Source of the DNA: Actinomycetota bacterium
Lineage (GTDB): Bacteria; Actinomycetota; Acidimicrobiia; Acidimicrobiales; Acidimicrobilacustridaceae
NCBI GenBank assembly: GCA_016185305.1
Contig: JACPNV010000079.1
Coordinates: forward strand, 62,001 to 126,000
Direction: 5' to 3'
Length of the DNA: 64,000 bases
The translations under genes were made by a program, and so were the position numbers. Of the stretch, positions 9,328-17,599 are shown one piece after another. A model generated the notes under the pieces. It saw only the letters and a list, made by a program, of their open reading frames with translations, was not told the DNA's origin and made no database searches. Within the stretch, counting starts at the first letter, position 1; each line of letters begins with the position of its first letter.

Positions 9328-11181
9328 TCAGCCGCAAGCAGCTCTCGCGTCGAGAATCCGCTTGGTGATGTCGGACTCGTCCGGGTTCGGATTCACCGCC
9401 ACCTCCATCGGGAGGTTGTCGGTGAAGCTCTTCGCGATGCACGACGCCTTGTCCGGCGGCACGCGGCCTTCAAGCGCGCTCGCGTAGATGTACAGCCTCG
9501 TCGAGGGCAGAGCGAACGCCTTGCTCGGTGTTCCATCGATGGCCGCGTCGGCTTGGGCGCCTGGGTCGCAGGTCGTCAGCTCGAATCGATCGTCCTGGCG
9601 GTCGACGGAGGCGTCGGTGCCCGTCGGCATCTTCTGATTCCACTGATCGATGATCGGCGCGACGGCGTCCGCCGCCTCGGCGCTATCGACCGCCACGACC
9701 ACCTTCGCGCACACCCTGCCCCCGTCGCGGTAGGCGACCATGGCGTCGCCGTTCCACACGTCGATCACCTTGAGGGCGTCGTGAGGGTCGACTCGGGCGG
9801 CAAGCATCAAGTAGAAGTCGAGGACCCCGAGTTGCTCGTAGTCGTTCGGCTCTCCCTCTCGTTGGCCGAGGATCTGGGCGCTGGCGGGAACTTTCGGCGT
9901 GGACACCGTGGCCAGCTTTCGACGCCCGAAATAGTCTTCGGGGTCGATGATCTGAGCCTCGCCGGCTGGCGGCTTGCGCAGCGCGTTGTTCACCTCCGCG
10001 GTACCACCCTTGGCTTCCAGCAGGCGCAGAAAGGGCGTACCGAACTCATACGGCGCGCCGAAGGACGCCACAAGAACGTCGGGCACAGACCCAACGCCTT
10101 GACGGGCCGCGTCGGCGTCCTTCTTCTCCTGCGACTTGAACGCATCCTGATCGGCCTGCGGCAAGCCGTCGACGTACTTGCGCTCGATGCGCGCCGCGTC
10201 GCCCTCGACGACCGTGCGGAACGCCGTGCGTTCGTCGTCGGTCTTCAACGAGCTGAGCTGCTGCAGATCGAAGTTCTGGTCCTGCAGCGCATGGGTGAGC
10301 TCGTGGACGAGAGTCACCTTTCGCGAGAGATCGAGGTCGGTGCCTCGCACGTACACCTGCTTCGCCTTCGAGTCGTAGTACGCCAACGTCCCGCCCTGCC
10401 GGAGCTGGTTGGACTGCTCGAGAAGGTTCACGTCTCCTTGCAACAAGCCGAGCGCTCGGAACAGCTCGACCGCTTCTTGCATCTGCTGCTTGTCGTCGTC
10501 GCTCTGACCGGTCGTCGGCGTCGCGACCTTGGCCGTGAACTCGTCTTCGGTCAGGAAGTTCACATAGACGGGGTTCGCGAACTGCAGCTTCCGTTCGCGC
10601 TCCACGAAGCTGACGATGCTGGTCACCCGAGGATCCCACTGTGCCGGGTACTTCTTGCTCCGCCCGATGAGGACGGCACCGCCAAGGCCCAGCGCGCCCA
10701 CGAGCAGCAGCGCCATGATGAGGATGCCCGCCACCGTTCCCTTCGACATCGTCCGCTTGCGGGCCGGCGGCGGCGCGCCCCATGGCTGCGCGTAGCCGTA
10801 GCCCGGCGGAGCGCCGTAGCCCGGCGGAGCGCCGTAGCCCGGCGGAGCGCCGTAGCCCGGCGGAGCGCCGTAGCCCGGCGGAGCGCCGTAGCCCGGCGGC
10901 GCGTAACCCTGGGGAGGCGCAATGCCGGGGGGAGACGGCGCGGCCGGGCCGTGTCCCGGGGGGGCGAACGGCAGCGCCGGGTCGGGCGGTGGGCCCGAGG
11001 GCGGGGCCCAGCTCGGCGGCGGTGGTGGTCCTCCCGGCGCTGCGTGCGCGGCGGGCTGGGCAGGAGGAGCGGCAGCGGTGGGCAGGCCCGCCGGACCGGT
11101 CAGCGACGCGCGACAGATGCGGCATTCGGCGTCGGAAGGGAAGACGATCGCCCTGCACACCGGGCAGTTGGAGAAGCTCAC
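9328..11181 (-). CDS. membrane-anchored zinc metallopeptidase with N-terminal zinc ribbon
   Basis: A 617-residue protein. Residues 1-35 carry two Cys pairs (CPVC...CRIC), a likely zinc ribbon. A Pro/Gly-rich segment with five GYGAPP units follows, then one membrane helix near residues 143-170 and a long domain expected outside the membrane. That domain holds HELTHALQDQ with His293, Glu294 and His297, and a downstream VVEGDAARIE that could provide the third zinc ligand, as in HExxH...E peptidases. The substrate is unknown. It converges on the DUF2017 gene with a 76-base gap. The 182 bases upstream of its start hold no gene before tRNA-Glu. Confidence 0.75.
   Translation of the reverse strand: MSFSNCPVCRAIVFPSDAECRICRASLTGPAGLPTAAAPPAQPAAHAAPGGPPPPPSWAPPSGPPPDPALPFAPPGHGPAAPSPPGIAPPQGYAPPGYGAPPGYGAPPGYGAPPGYGAPPGYGAPPGYGYAQPWGAPPPARKRTMSKGTVAGILIMALLLVGALGLGGAVLIGRSKKYPAQWDPRVTSIVSFVERERKLQFANPVYVNFLTEDEFTAKVATPTTGQSDDDKQQMQEAVELFRALGLLQGDVNLLEQSNQLRQGGTLAYYDSKAKQVYVRGTDLDLSRKVTLVHELTHALQDQNFDLQQLSSLKTDDERTAFRTVVEGDAARIERKYVDGLPQADQDAFKSQEKKDADAARQGVGSVPDVLVASFGAPYEFGTPFLRLLEAKGGTAEVNNALRKPPAGEAQIIDPEDYFGRRKLATVSTPKVPASAQILGQREGEPNDYEQLGVLDFYLMLAARVDPHDALKVIDVWNGDAMVAYRDGGRVCAKVVVAVDSAEAADAVAPIIDQWNQKMPTGTDASVDRQDDRFELTTCDPGAQADAAIDGTPSKAFALPSTRLYIYASALEGRVPPDKASCIAKSFTDNLPMEVAVNPNPDESDITKRILDARAACG
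10798..10887 (-). repeat. five tandem 18-bp units coding GYGAPP
   Basis: The plus-strand unit GTAGCCCGGCGGAGCGCC occurs five times in succession with no base change, followed by a degenerate sixth. It codes for the GYGAPP repeats in the cytoplasmic linker of the metallopeptidase. Identity at the DNA level suggests recent slippage expansion. Confidence 0.95.
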
Positions 11182-11363
11182 GCGTGGGGTATCCGAGCTG
11201 GGTCGGGCGAGGGGTCAGAACATCCAGTGCTCCATGATGGCACCAGCCGTGCTCGGCGAGCGGGCAGCATCGAGCGCTTTCCTATCGTCAACCCGCGGGC
11301 GATACCCAAGGCGATTTGCGCATGGCCGCACTGCTATCGTCGCCAGCCTGCCCATTCGGCTCT

Positions 11364-11436
11364 GCCCCCATCGTCCAGCGGCCTAGGACACCGGCCTTTC
11401 ACGCCGGCAACACGGGTTCGAATCCCGTTGGGGGTG
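11364..11436 (+). tRNA. tRNA-Glu (anticodon TTC)
   Basis: The 73-base sequence folds as a cloverleaf. The acceptor GCCCCCA pairs with TGGGGGT, leaving a G1-U72 wobble. The anticodon loop is CTTTCAC with TTC at positions 34-36, and the T arm CGGGTTCGAATCCCG is canonical. CCA is not encoded. The 99 bases between this tRNA and the next gene hold nothing recognisable. Confidence 0.95.
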
Positions 11437-11535
11437 CACTGCTCTGCTCTGTAGGCCGAAAGCATCAATACCCGCGACTCCCCACCGATAGGTAACCGCT
11501 AGAGGACGGGCGGGCGTATGGGCCAGGAGGAAGTG

Positions 11536-13161
11536 ATGACCGTCAGCGAGCTGATCGAGGCGCCGGTCCCCAAGACCTTCGATGAGCTGCGAATACCCCA
11601 AGGCCTGGTGCATGACATCGTGCTCAGGCAGGCCTTGAACGATGGCAAGACCTCAACGGTCCAGCTCAGCGAGAAGACCTGCATCAGCCCGGTCCTCATC
11701 CAGATCGTCATCGAGGACCTCCGCGACCTCCGATACATGGAGGTGCAGGGCCTTGACGGCCGCGACTACCAGCTCGGCCTGACCGAAGCGGGGCGAGCGC
11801 AGGCCCTCGACCGGATGGCGTTGTGCCGCTACACGGGCCCGGCGCCGGTGAGCCTTGCCGACTACACGCGTGTGATCGCCGAGCAGACCGCTGACCCGCG
11901 GGTCAACCTCGACCAGCTCCGCGAGGCTTTCAGCGATCTCGTCATCAGCGACCGCCTGCTGTGCGAGGTCGGCCCGGCCGCCATCGCCGGCGGCGCCATG
12001 TTCCTGTACGGACCGCCAGGCACGGGCAAGTCGAGCATCGCCGAGCGATTGCTCCGCGTCTATGGCGACTATGTGCTCGTGCCCCACGCGGTCGAGGTGG
12101 ACAGCCAGATCATCTCCGTCTTCGACCCCGTCGTGCATCGGCCGCACGAGAAGCAGCCCGACGACATCGATCGTCGGTGGCTCGTCTGCAAACGCCCGTT
12201 CATCATCGTCGGCGGCGAGCTGCACCGCGAGATGCTCGACCTGGCCTACCAGTCGGGCAGCGGCATCTACCTGGCACCGATCCAGATGCAGGCCAACAAC
12301 GGCGTGCTCGTCATCGATGACTTCGGCCGCCAGGCCGATCTCTCGCCCCAAGAGCTGCTGAACCGCTGGATCGTCCCACTCGACCGGCACATCGACTACC
12401 TGACGCTCGACTACGGCATGAAGTTCGAGGTGCCGTTCGACACCAAGATCGTGTTCTCCACCAACCTCGAGCCGAAGACGCTCGGCGATGAGGCGTTCTT
12501 CCGGCGCATCCAGAGCAAGATCCTCATACCCACGATCACCGACGATCAGTTCGAGGAGGTCCTGCAGCGCGTTGCCGCGCAGATGAACGTGACGCTCACA
12601 CCCGATGCGCCGACCCATCTGCGGTGGATGAGCCGCGAGCTCGGCGACGGCGACCTCCGCCCCTACCTTCCCGGCGCGGTGTGCAAGATCCTCCACGCCA
12701 TCTGCACCTTCGAGGAGCGCGAGTTGTTGCTCGACCCGCCGATGATCGAGCGCATCGCGAACATGTACTTCACCCACGCGGACGACACGCCAGAAGACCA
12801 ACTGGCGAGCCTCGCGACCGCGTTCATGCAACCGGGGATGATGATGCAGCCCGGCGTGATGCAGCCGGGCATGATCCCGTTCGATCCTCGGGTCACCGCC
12901 GAGATGCAGCAGAGCGCGATCACGGCGGCGATGACTGCTTCCCCGGGAGCACGGACGGCCGCACCAACCTCGTCGAGCATCTTCTCCTCAACGGGCCCGC
13001 GTGCCGAAGCTGGCCCGGCAGGTGGCGAGCGCAACTGGACGTCCGCCGCAGCCAAGGCGGTGGCGGCACTGCAAGGCGCCGAGGGTTCCGCAGATGAGGC
13101 CGTGGACGAGCCTCTGTCCGAAGCCGACCTCCCGCCCGACGAGTCCGGCTACGCCGAGTAG
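11536..13161 (+). CDS. uncharacterised AAA-type ATPase with N-terminal winged-helix-like domain
   Basis: The ATG at 11536 has a strong GGAGG six bases upstream; an ATG 18 bases earlier lacks one. The 541-residue product has an N-terminal segment of about 100 residues (IVLRQALNDGKTSTVQLSEK...) resembling a winged helix. An AAA core follows with Walker A GPPGTGKSS, Walker B VLVIDDFG, and a sensor-1-like KIVFSTNLEP. The last 130 residues are low complexity with QPGMMMQPG repeats. It belongs, as I recall, to a conserved bacterial ATPase family with no established function. Neighbours are tRNA genes only, so context gives no clue. Confidence 0.8.
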   Translation: MTVSELIEAPVPKTFDELRIPQGLVHDIVLRQALNDGKTSTVQLSEKTCISPVLIQIVIEDLRDLRYMEVQGLDGRDYQLGLTEAGRAQALDRMALCRYTGPAPVSLADYTRVIAEQTADPRVNLDQLREAFSDLVISDRLLCEVGPAAIAGGAMFLYGPPGTGKSSIAERLLRVYGDYVLVPHAVEVDSQIISVFDPVVHRPHEKQPDDIDRRWLVCKRPFIIVGGELHREMLDLAYQSGSGIYLAPIQMQANNGVLVIDDFGRQADLSPQELLNRWIVPLDRHIDYLTLDYGMKFEVPFDTKIVFSTNLEPKTLGDEAFFRRIQSKILIPTITDDQFEEVLQRVAAQMNVTLTPDAPTHLRWMSRELGDGDLRPYLPGAVCKILHAICTFEERELLLDPPMIERIANMYFTHADDTPEDQLASLATAFMQPGMMMQPGVMQPGMIPFDPRVTAEMQQSAITAAMTASPGARTAAPTSSSIFSSTGPRAEAGPAGGERNWTSAAAKAVAALQGAEGSADEAVDEPLSEADLPPDESGYAE

Positions 13162-13234
13162 CCCGACTGAACCGGTTGGCAGGCGCCACGGACCAGCGCG
13201 CTAGGATCGCCAAGCCCCGAAAGGGGTTCGGTCC

Positions 13235-13309
13235 GGTCCCGTGGTGCAGTTTGGAGTGCACGCTGGCCTGTCAAGCCAGAGGTCGCGGGTTCAAATCCCG
13301 TCGGGACCG
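13235..13309 (+). tRNA. tRNA-Asp (anticodon GTC)
   Basis: The acceptor GGTCCCG pairs with CGGGACC. The anticodon stem CTGGC/GCCAG encloses CTGTCAA with GTC at positions 34-36, and the T arm CGGGTTCAAATCCCG is normal. It lies 57 bases before tRNA-Phe and is probably in the same [10 protein letters not shown]. Confidence 0.95.
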
Positions 13310-13366
13310 CCCTGCCGCCTGCCCGCTCGCTAGGGTCAGCGGCATGCCCGGCCACCCCGGGCACCC

Positions 13367-13442
13367 GGTCGGGTAGCTCAGTCGGCAGAGCGTCCGCCTG
13401 AAAAGCGGAAGGTCACCGGATCGACGCCGGTCCCGACCACCA
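13367..13442 (+). tRNA. tRNA-Phe (anticodon GAA), CCA encoded
   Basis: The acceptor GGTCGGG pairs with CCCGACC, the discriminator is A, and CCA is encoded. The anticodon loop CTGAAAA gives GAA. The T stem ACCGG/CCGGT is intact, but the T loop reads ATCGACG: position 54 is A rather than the nearly universal T. Confidence 0.92.
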
Positions 13443-13451
13443 CACAAACTA

Positions 13452-13483
13452 GCAGGTCAGACCGGGCTTCAGGTCTGACCTGC
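13452..13483 (+). terminator. perfect 12-bp hairpin after the tRNA pair
   Basis: GCAGGTCAGACC and its exact complement flank an eight-base loop, starting nine bases after the encoded CCA of tRNA-Phe. The position fits a [13 protein letters not shown] for the Asp-Phe tRNAs. There is no strong run of T behind it (AGTCGTTT), so factor-independent termination is only a suggestion. Confidence 0.5.
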
Positions 13484-13970
13484 AGTCGTTTCGGGCGAAG
13501 GATGAGGCCGGCGTGCAACAATCGTGCAACATCGGCGGCCAGACTTCGCGTGCGACGACTTCGGCAGCCGGCGGGCGAGCCTTGGCTGATGAATCGCGCC
13601 AGCGTCCCAGGAATCCCCGGTTCTAGTGGGCAGTTGATCTGAGGATCCAGTTGACGCGGACGGGCGCCGGCGGCCCGGCCTCGAACCCGCCAGTTGGCCT
13701 ACCGGTTCCATGGCCAACCATGCACCCGCTCGGCTGGCGCAACGCCGACTCCCAGTGCTCGGCACCGATCAACAGCTCCGCGGCCGAAGCCGACCACGAG
13801 CGAGGTCGAGACAGGCGGGTGCGGCCACGGCGCCCGCGCTCGCCAGCGCCTCGACCTCACCTCGCTTCTCGGACACGGCGAGCACGCGCTCGGCGCGCTC
13901 CCGATCCACCGCCGCAACCTGGACACGATCGCGGCGGCGTCCCGACGGTGAGACGCCTCATCGCCGCTGA
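13484..13970. other. 487-base stretch without a convincing gene
   Basis: Several short frames are open, but none looks coding: they are Arg/Pro-rich, lack good ribosome sites and match no family I recognise. A GTGCAAC direct repeat (two copies four bases apart, near 13514-13531) is present. The position directly behind a tRNA gene would suit a decayed insertion, but no integrase remnant can be identified. Confidence 0.5.
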
Positions 13971-14708
13971 CTAAAAGAGCCCGAGCACGTGCGCCAGATC
14001 GGCGTGGTCGTCGATCACGAAGGTCGCATCGGTCCCGTTCGCATCGTCGTCGTCGTACGCGCCGCGATAGCGCACCGCCGTCATGCCGACGGCGAGGGCC
14101 CCGGTCACGTCGGTGCGGAGGAGGTCGCCGACGTGAGCGGCTCGGTCGGGCGTCACGTGCAAGCCGCTGAGCGCATGCCGGAAGATCTCCGCCGCCGGTT
14201 TGAAGTGGCCGACCTCATCGGAGAACGACCAGTGATCGAACAGGTCCAACAGGCCATGGCCGTCGAGATGGCGGCGCAGCACCGTCGACGGAGTGAGGCC
14301 GACGTCGCAGATGATGCCAAGCCTGATGCCGCGCGCTTTCAACTGGCTCAGCGCGCACGCGACGTTCGGCGTGAGCTGGGGACAGAAGTCCACGCGCTCT
14401 CCCGTGAAGCGCCCTATGAGCTCTTGCATCGTGGCCTCGTCGAGGGAGACCTCGAGAAGTTGCAGGAGCAGATCGATCGCCTCGACGTGCGTGAATTGCG
14501 CGTTCGCGTGCCAGTGGTCGTTGAAGACCCGCCCCACCTCGTCGAGGGCCTCGGCGAGCCGTTCGTCGGTCGAACGCCACCCTGCACCCGCCAGCAGCTC
14601 GCGCAGCCCGCCGACTCGGCGGTCGCGAGCCTCTTGCTGGGTCCCCGCGACAAAGATGGTGTTCCAGAAGTCGAACGTGACTGCTTCGATGGTCGGGGCT
14701 GCGCACAC
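13971..14708 (-). CDS. HAD-superfamily hydrolase
   Basis: A 245-residue haloacid dehalogenase-like protein. Motif I is FDFWNT, with the nucleophile Asp kept and the usual second Asp replaced by Trp, as in other DFWxT members. Motif II lies near GIICDVG, the Lys of motif III in GHFKPAAEIF, and motif IV in HVGDLLRTDVTGALAVGM. The cap is helical. The substrate cannot be read from sequence; small phosphate esters are usual. It is followed upstream by pyrE with a 14-base gap on the same strand, so the two may be [13 protein letters not shown], hinting at nucleotide metabolism. Confidence 0.85.
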   Translation of the reverse strand: MCAAPTIEAVTFDFWNTIFVAGTQQEARDRRVGGLRELLAGAGWRSTDERLAEALDEVGRVFNDHWHANAQFTHVEAIDLLLQLLEVSLDEATMQELIGRFTGERVDFCPQLTPNVACALSQLKARGIRLGIICDVGLTPSTVLRRHLDGHGLLDLFDHWSFSDEVGHFKPAAEIFRHALSGLHVTPDRAAHVGDLLRTDVTGALAVGMTAVRYRGAYDDDDANGTDATFVIDDHADLAHVLGLF

Positions 14709-14722
14709 GGCGGTTCCGGGTG

Positions 14723-15271
14723 TCAGCCGCCCTCGTAGTCGAAACCGAGCTCAGGGGCGGTCACCAATGCCGTGAACGCGATGCCGGCCTCGGCCGCGAG
14801 CTTCGCGCACGTGCCACCCCGGTCGACCACCACGAGGATCATGACGGGGTCAGCTCCCAGCGCCCGCACCACGTGCGCGGCTTCGAGCGGTGACCTGCCT
14901 CGCGTCACGGTGTCTTCGGTGATGACGACCTTGTCACCCGGGTAGAGCGCGCCGGCAAGCCGTCCCTCGACGCCATGCTGCTTGGTCTCCTTGCGAATGC
15001 TGAACGAACGAAGCTGCCTGCCTCTGGTCGCACCCACCGCGGCCAGCCCGTAGGCCACCGGATCAGCGCCGAGCGTCAGCCCACCTATGGCGTTCACGTC
15101 GTCGGGGATCAGTGGGAGCGCAACATCGGCCACGAGCAGCAGGCCGTCCGGTTGGCACGCGGTCTGCTTGGCGTCGATGAACCAACTGCTCCGGGCGCCG
15201 GACTTCAGCACGAAGTCACCGGTGCGGACGCTGTGGGTTCGGAGATGATCGATCAGGTGCGCCTTGCTCAT
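14723..15271 (-). CDS. pyrE: orotate phosphoribosyltransferase
   Basis: The enzyme joins orotate and PRPP to give OMP, the fifth step of pyrimidine synthesis. The start at 15271 (MSKAHLIDHLRTHSV) gives 182 residues, the family norm; the open frame upstream is non-coding palindrome sequence. Key regions are FVLKSGARSSWFIDAK near the N-terminus, a flexible loop SIRKETKQHG, and the PRPP-binding loop VVITEDTVTRGRSPLEAA. It is the only pyrimidine gene in the window, separate from the purine genes. Confidence 0.93.
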   Translation of the reverse strand: MSKAHLIDHLRTHSVRTGDFVLKSGARSSWFIDAKQTACQPDGLLLVADVALPLIPDDVNAIGGLTLGADPVAYGLAAVGATRGRQLRSFSIRKETKQHGVEGRLAGALYPGDKVVITEDTVTRGRSPLEAAHVVRALGADPVMILVVVDRGGTCAKLAAEAGIAFTALVTAPELGFDYEGG

Positions 15272-15366
15272 CGCCGCCTGAGCGTAGCGGTCATGGCTGG
15301 AGAGTTTCGCCGGAGTGAAATATTGTGGACAATGGTGTTGGACCAAAAAGCTGAAACCGCCACTAG

Positions 15367-15403
15367 CCTGCGAAAATGCCCGGAATCCGGGCATTTTCGC
15401 AGG
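15367..15403. repeat. perfect palindrome, 17-bp arms and 3-base loop
   Basis: CCTGCGAAAATGCCCGG, then AAT, then the exact reverse complement. It lies in the 201-base divergent gap between pyrE and parA, 70 bases before the parA start and 96 bases before the pyrE start. It could be an operator, an mRNA hairpin or a dispersed palindromic element. There is no second copy in this window. Confidence 0.9.
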
Positions 15404-15472
15404 TGCAAACACCACCGTTGGCACGCTGGGCGGGTTGTCGGCCACAGGTCAGCGTCTCGTACACTCGCCCGC

Positions 15473-16231
15473 ATGTCATCGCGGGTCATTGCTGTCGCCA
15501 ACCAAAAAGGTGGGGTCGCCAAGACCACCACGGTGCACACGTTGGGCGCGGCGCTCAGCGAGCGGGGCCGGCGCGTCCTGCTCGTCGATCTCGACCCCCA
15601 GGCGTGCTTGACGTTCTCCAACGGCATCAACCCCGACGACCTCGAGCGCTCGATCCACGACGTCATGCTCGGCCGGGCCAAGGCACACGAGGTGCTCGTG
15701 CGCTCAGGCGGCGTACACGTGCTGCCTTCGAACATCGACCTCGCTGGCGCGGAGGTCCACCTCCTGTCGAAGACCGGCCGCGAGTACGTGCTCGCTCGCG
15801 CGCTCAGCTCGTTGCTCCCGACCTACGACGTCATCCTCATCGACTGCCCGCCATCGCTCGGCATCCTCACGATCAACGGGCTGACCGCCGCGCAAGAGGT
15901 GCTGGTTCCCTTGCAGTGCGAGACGCTGAGCCACCGCGGCGTCGGCCAACTCCTCGAGACCATCGAGGATGTGCGCGCATACACGAATCCCGACCTTCGC
16001 GTGCGCGGCGTCATCGCCACCATGTTCGACAGTCGCACCCGGCTCGCCCAGCAGGTGATCGACGACGTACCGATCAACTACGGCTTGCAGGTGCTCGATC
16101 CACCGGTGCCGAAGTCGGTCAAGGTGGCCGAAGCGCCCAGTCACGGCTGCTCGATCCTCGAGCACGCGCCGAAGTCCAAGGGCGCCGACGCGTACCGGGC
16201 CCTGGCCGACACGATCCTGCAACCGGCCTGA
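15473..16231 (+). CDS. parA: ParA/Soj-family ATPase, no adjacent ParB
   Basis: A 252-residue Walker-type ATPase. The deviant Walker A NQKGGVAKTT is at residues 10-19, the A' motif VLLVDLDPQA follows, and Walker B is VILIDCPPSLG. The start is the ATG in CGCATGTCATCG, not the longer upstream frame. ParA proteins use ATP-dependent DNA binding to segregate DNA or position cargo. No parB, gid or rnpA gene lies nearby, so this is not the usual chromosomal par locus. Its TGA shares one base with the next ATG, coupling it to a zinc-ribbon protein that may be its partner (inference). Confidence 0.9.
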   Translation: MSSRVIAVANQKGGVAKTTTVHTLGAALSERGRRVLLVDLDPQACLTFSNGINPDDLERSIHDVMLGRAKAHEVLVRSGGVHVLPSNIDLAGAEVHLLSKTGREYVLARALSSLLPTYDVILIDCPPSLGILTINGLTAAQEVLVPLQCETLSHRGVGQLLETIEDVRAYTNPDLRVRGVIATMFDSRTRLAQQVIDDVPINYGLQVLDPPVPKSVKVAEAPSHGCSILEHAPKSKGADAYRALADTILQPA

Positions 16232-16569
16232 TGGCAGAAGAACCCTCCAAGAGCACGTGGGCCCGCCGCGTCGACCCGGCGGGCAAGCACGCGCTCTTCT
16301 CGGCGCCGCCCGCGGCGGCACGCGATCAACTCATGCCCGGCAACCAGAAGAAAGGCCGCGACGCGCTGTTCTCGACCGGCCCCCGGCAACCCGGCACCGT
16401 GGTGGTGGCGTGCTCGTCTTGCATGGTCCGCAGCCGCGTGTCGCTGGTCGACGTCGGCATCCGCCTGGTGTCGATCTCCGCATGGATCCCCGGCCGCTCG
16501 CACAGCCACTGGATGCGCTGCCCCGCGTGCAACAAGCACACCTGGTGCCGCATCGGCTGGCAAGACTGA
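16231..16569 (+). CDS. small zinc-ribbon protein coupled to ParA
   Basis: A 112-residue basic protein. Two Cys pairs, CSSC at 61-64 and CPAC at 97-100, form a probable zinc ribbon in the C-terminal half. The N-terminal half is low in structure and carries a short motif twice: GKHALFS at 18-24 and GRDALFS at 42-48. Its ATG overlaps the ParA stop by one base, so the two are made together. I recall similar zinc-ribbon proteins beside ParA in other actinobacteria but know of no assigned role. A cargo adaptor for ParA is a reasonable guess. Confidence 0.8.
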   Translation: MAEEPSKSTWARRVDPAGKHALFSAPPAAARDQLMPGNQKKGRDALFSTGPRQPGTVVVACSSCMVRSRVSLVDVGIRLVSISAWIPGRSHSHWMRCPACNKHTWCRIGWQD

Positions 16570-16608
16570 CCGGGCGAGCGCTCGCCGGCCAAACCGTTGC
16601 GCCAGGCC

Positions 16609-17532
16609 TCAGAAGGCGTCGAAGTCGAAGAACTCGAACGTGTCGAACCTGAACTCGTTCGCGTCGAGCTCGCTGAGCGTCAGGAAGAGAAGGTTCAACG
16701 GCTTCGGTAGGTACTTGCGGGGTACCTCGACCCCGGTCACCGGGATGTGCGCGTTGAAGCCGGCGTAGATCGCCATCGCCGCCCGGTGGTGCTGGCAGGC
16801 AGCGGCGACGATGTCGCGCGACGGCAGCGGGCCGCGTGAGGCCCCCCTCGGGATCATCTTCAGCAGCAGCGCGACGGGCACGCCCCTCGCCGACACCTTC
16901 AGGCTCACGGCGAACACGTTGTTGGTGACGTGGACGGCGTAGGTGACGTTCGGCCGTGACAGGCGCCAGCGCAGGACTTCGGGTCGGTAGCGATGGACCC
17001 AGTCGGTCGTGGGGTACGCGTCGAGATCGGCAGTCAGGTCGGTGAACGTGTCGCTGTCGAGGAAGGCCGGGGTCGCGTAATACGACAGCGCCGTCGTCGA
17101 GCGGAGTTTGGTCGGTGGACAGACCTTGACGCCGAGCTGTCGAACGAGCGTTGCGCCGAGCCCGTCCATCGAGACGCCGGGTACGGTCGAACGCTCGTTG
17201 GTGACGCCGAAGCCGCCGATGCAGTTCTGTGCCAGCACGAACGGGACATGGTTCAGGATCTCGCTCGCGAAGATGTTCTGACCCTGCGAGTTGGGGATCA
17301 CCGCGGCGTTGACGATCTCGACGAACCTGGCCTCGCGATCGCGGCACCGCAGCTCCTGCGGGATGGCGGCGCCATGCGCAACGGGGCGTCCGCTGTCGTC
17401 GCGCACCACGACCTCGACCGTGGTGCCGACCGGCTGATCGCCGTAGAGCCAATCGAGGTAGGCCGTGCCGCGGAACCGTTCGTCGCCCATCACGTGCAGC
17501 AGGATCCGTGCGGCCTCGTCGCGGTCACTCAT
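16609..17532 (-). CDS. GNAT-like acyltransferase
   Basis: A 307-residue soluble protein starting at ATG 17532 (MSDRDEAARILLHV). The N-terminal half has the pattern seen in GNAT or FemAB-like acyltransferases: YLDWLYGDQPVG, a strand pair VEVVVRDDSGRPVAHGAAIP, and a long loop to VEIVNAAVIPNSQGQNIFASEIL, which could bind acyl-CoA. The C-terminal half is less typical. Substrate unknown. It lies next to a membrane glycosyltransferase on the same strand with a 67-base gap, which would fit envelope glycan modification. Confidence 0.55.
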   Translation of the reverse strand: MSDRDEAARILLHVMGDERFRGTAYLDWLYGDQPVGTTVEVVVRDDSGRPVAHGAAIPQELRCRDREARFVEIVNAAVIPNSQGQNIFASEILNHVPFVLAQNCIGGFGVTNERSTVPGVSMDGLGATLVRQLGVKVCPPTKLRSTTALSYYATPAFLDSDTFTDLTADLDAYPTTDWVHRYRPEVLRWRLSRPNVTYAVHVTNNVFAVSLKVSARGVPVALLLKMIPRGASRGPLPSRDIVAAACQHHRAAMAIYAGFNAHIPVTGVEVPRKYLPKPLNLLFLTLSELDANEFRFDTFEFFDFDAF

Positions 17533-17599
17533 CGGCAGTCCTCCCGGCTGGCCCCGCCGCGGCGAGGTGATTGGTCCCGACACCTTTGCAGATTCCGAG

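Noticed and set aside
13514-13531. GTGCAAC direct repeat considered as an attachment core
   Set aside because: Seven bases only, not part of the tRNA 3' end, and no integrase is present.
13971-14708. HAD motif I with Trp instead of the second Asp
   Set aside because: DFWxT and similar forms are common among dehalogenase-like HAD proteins.
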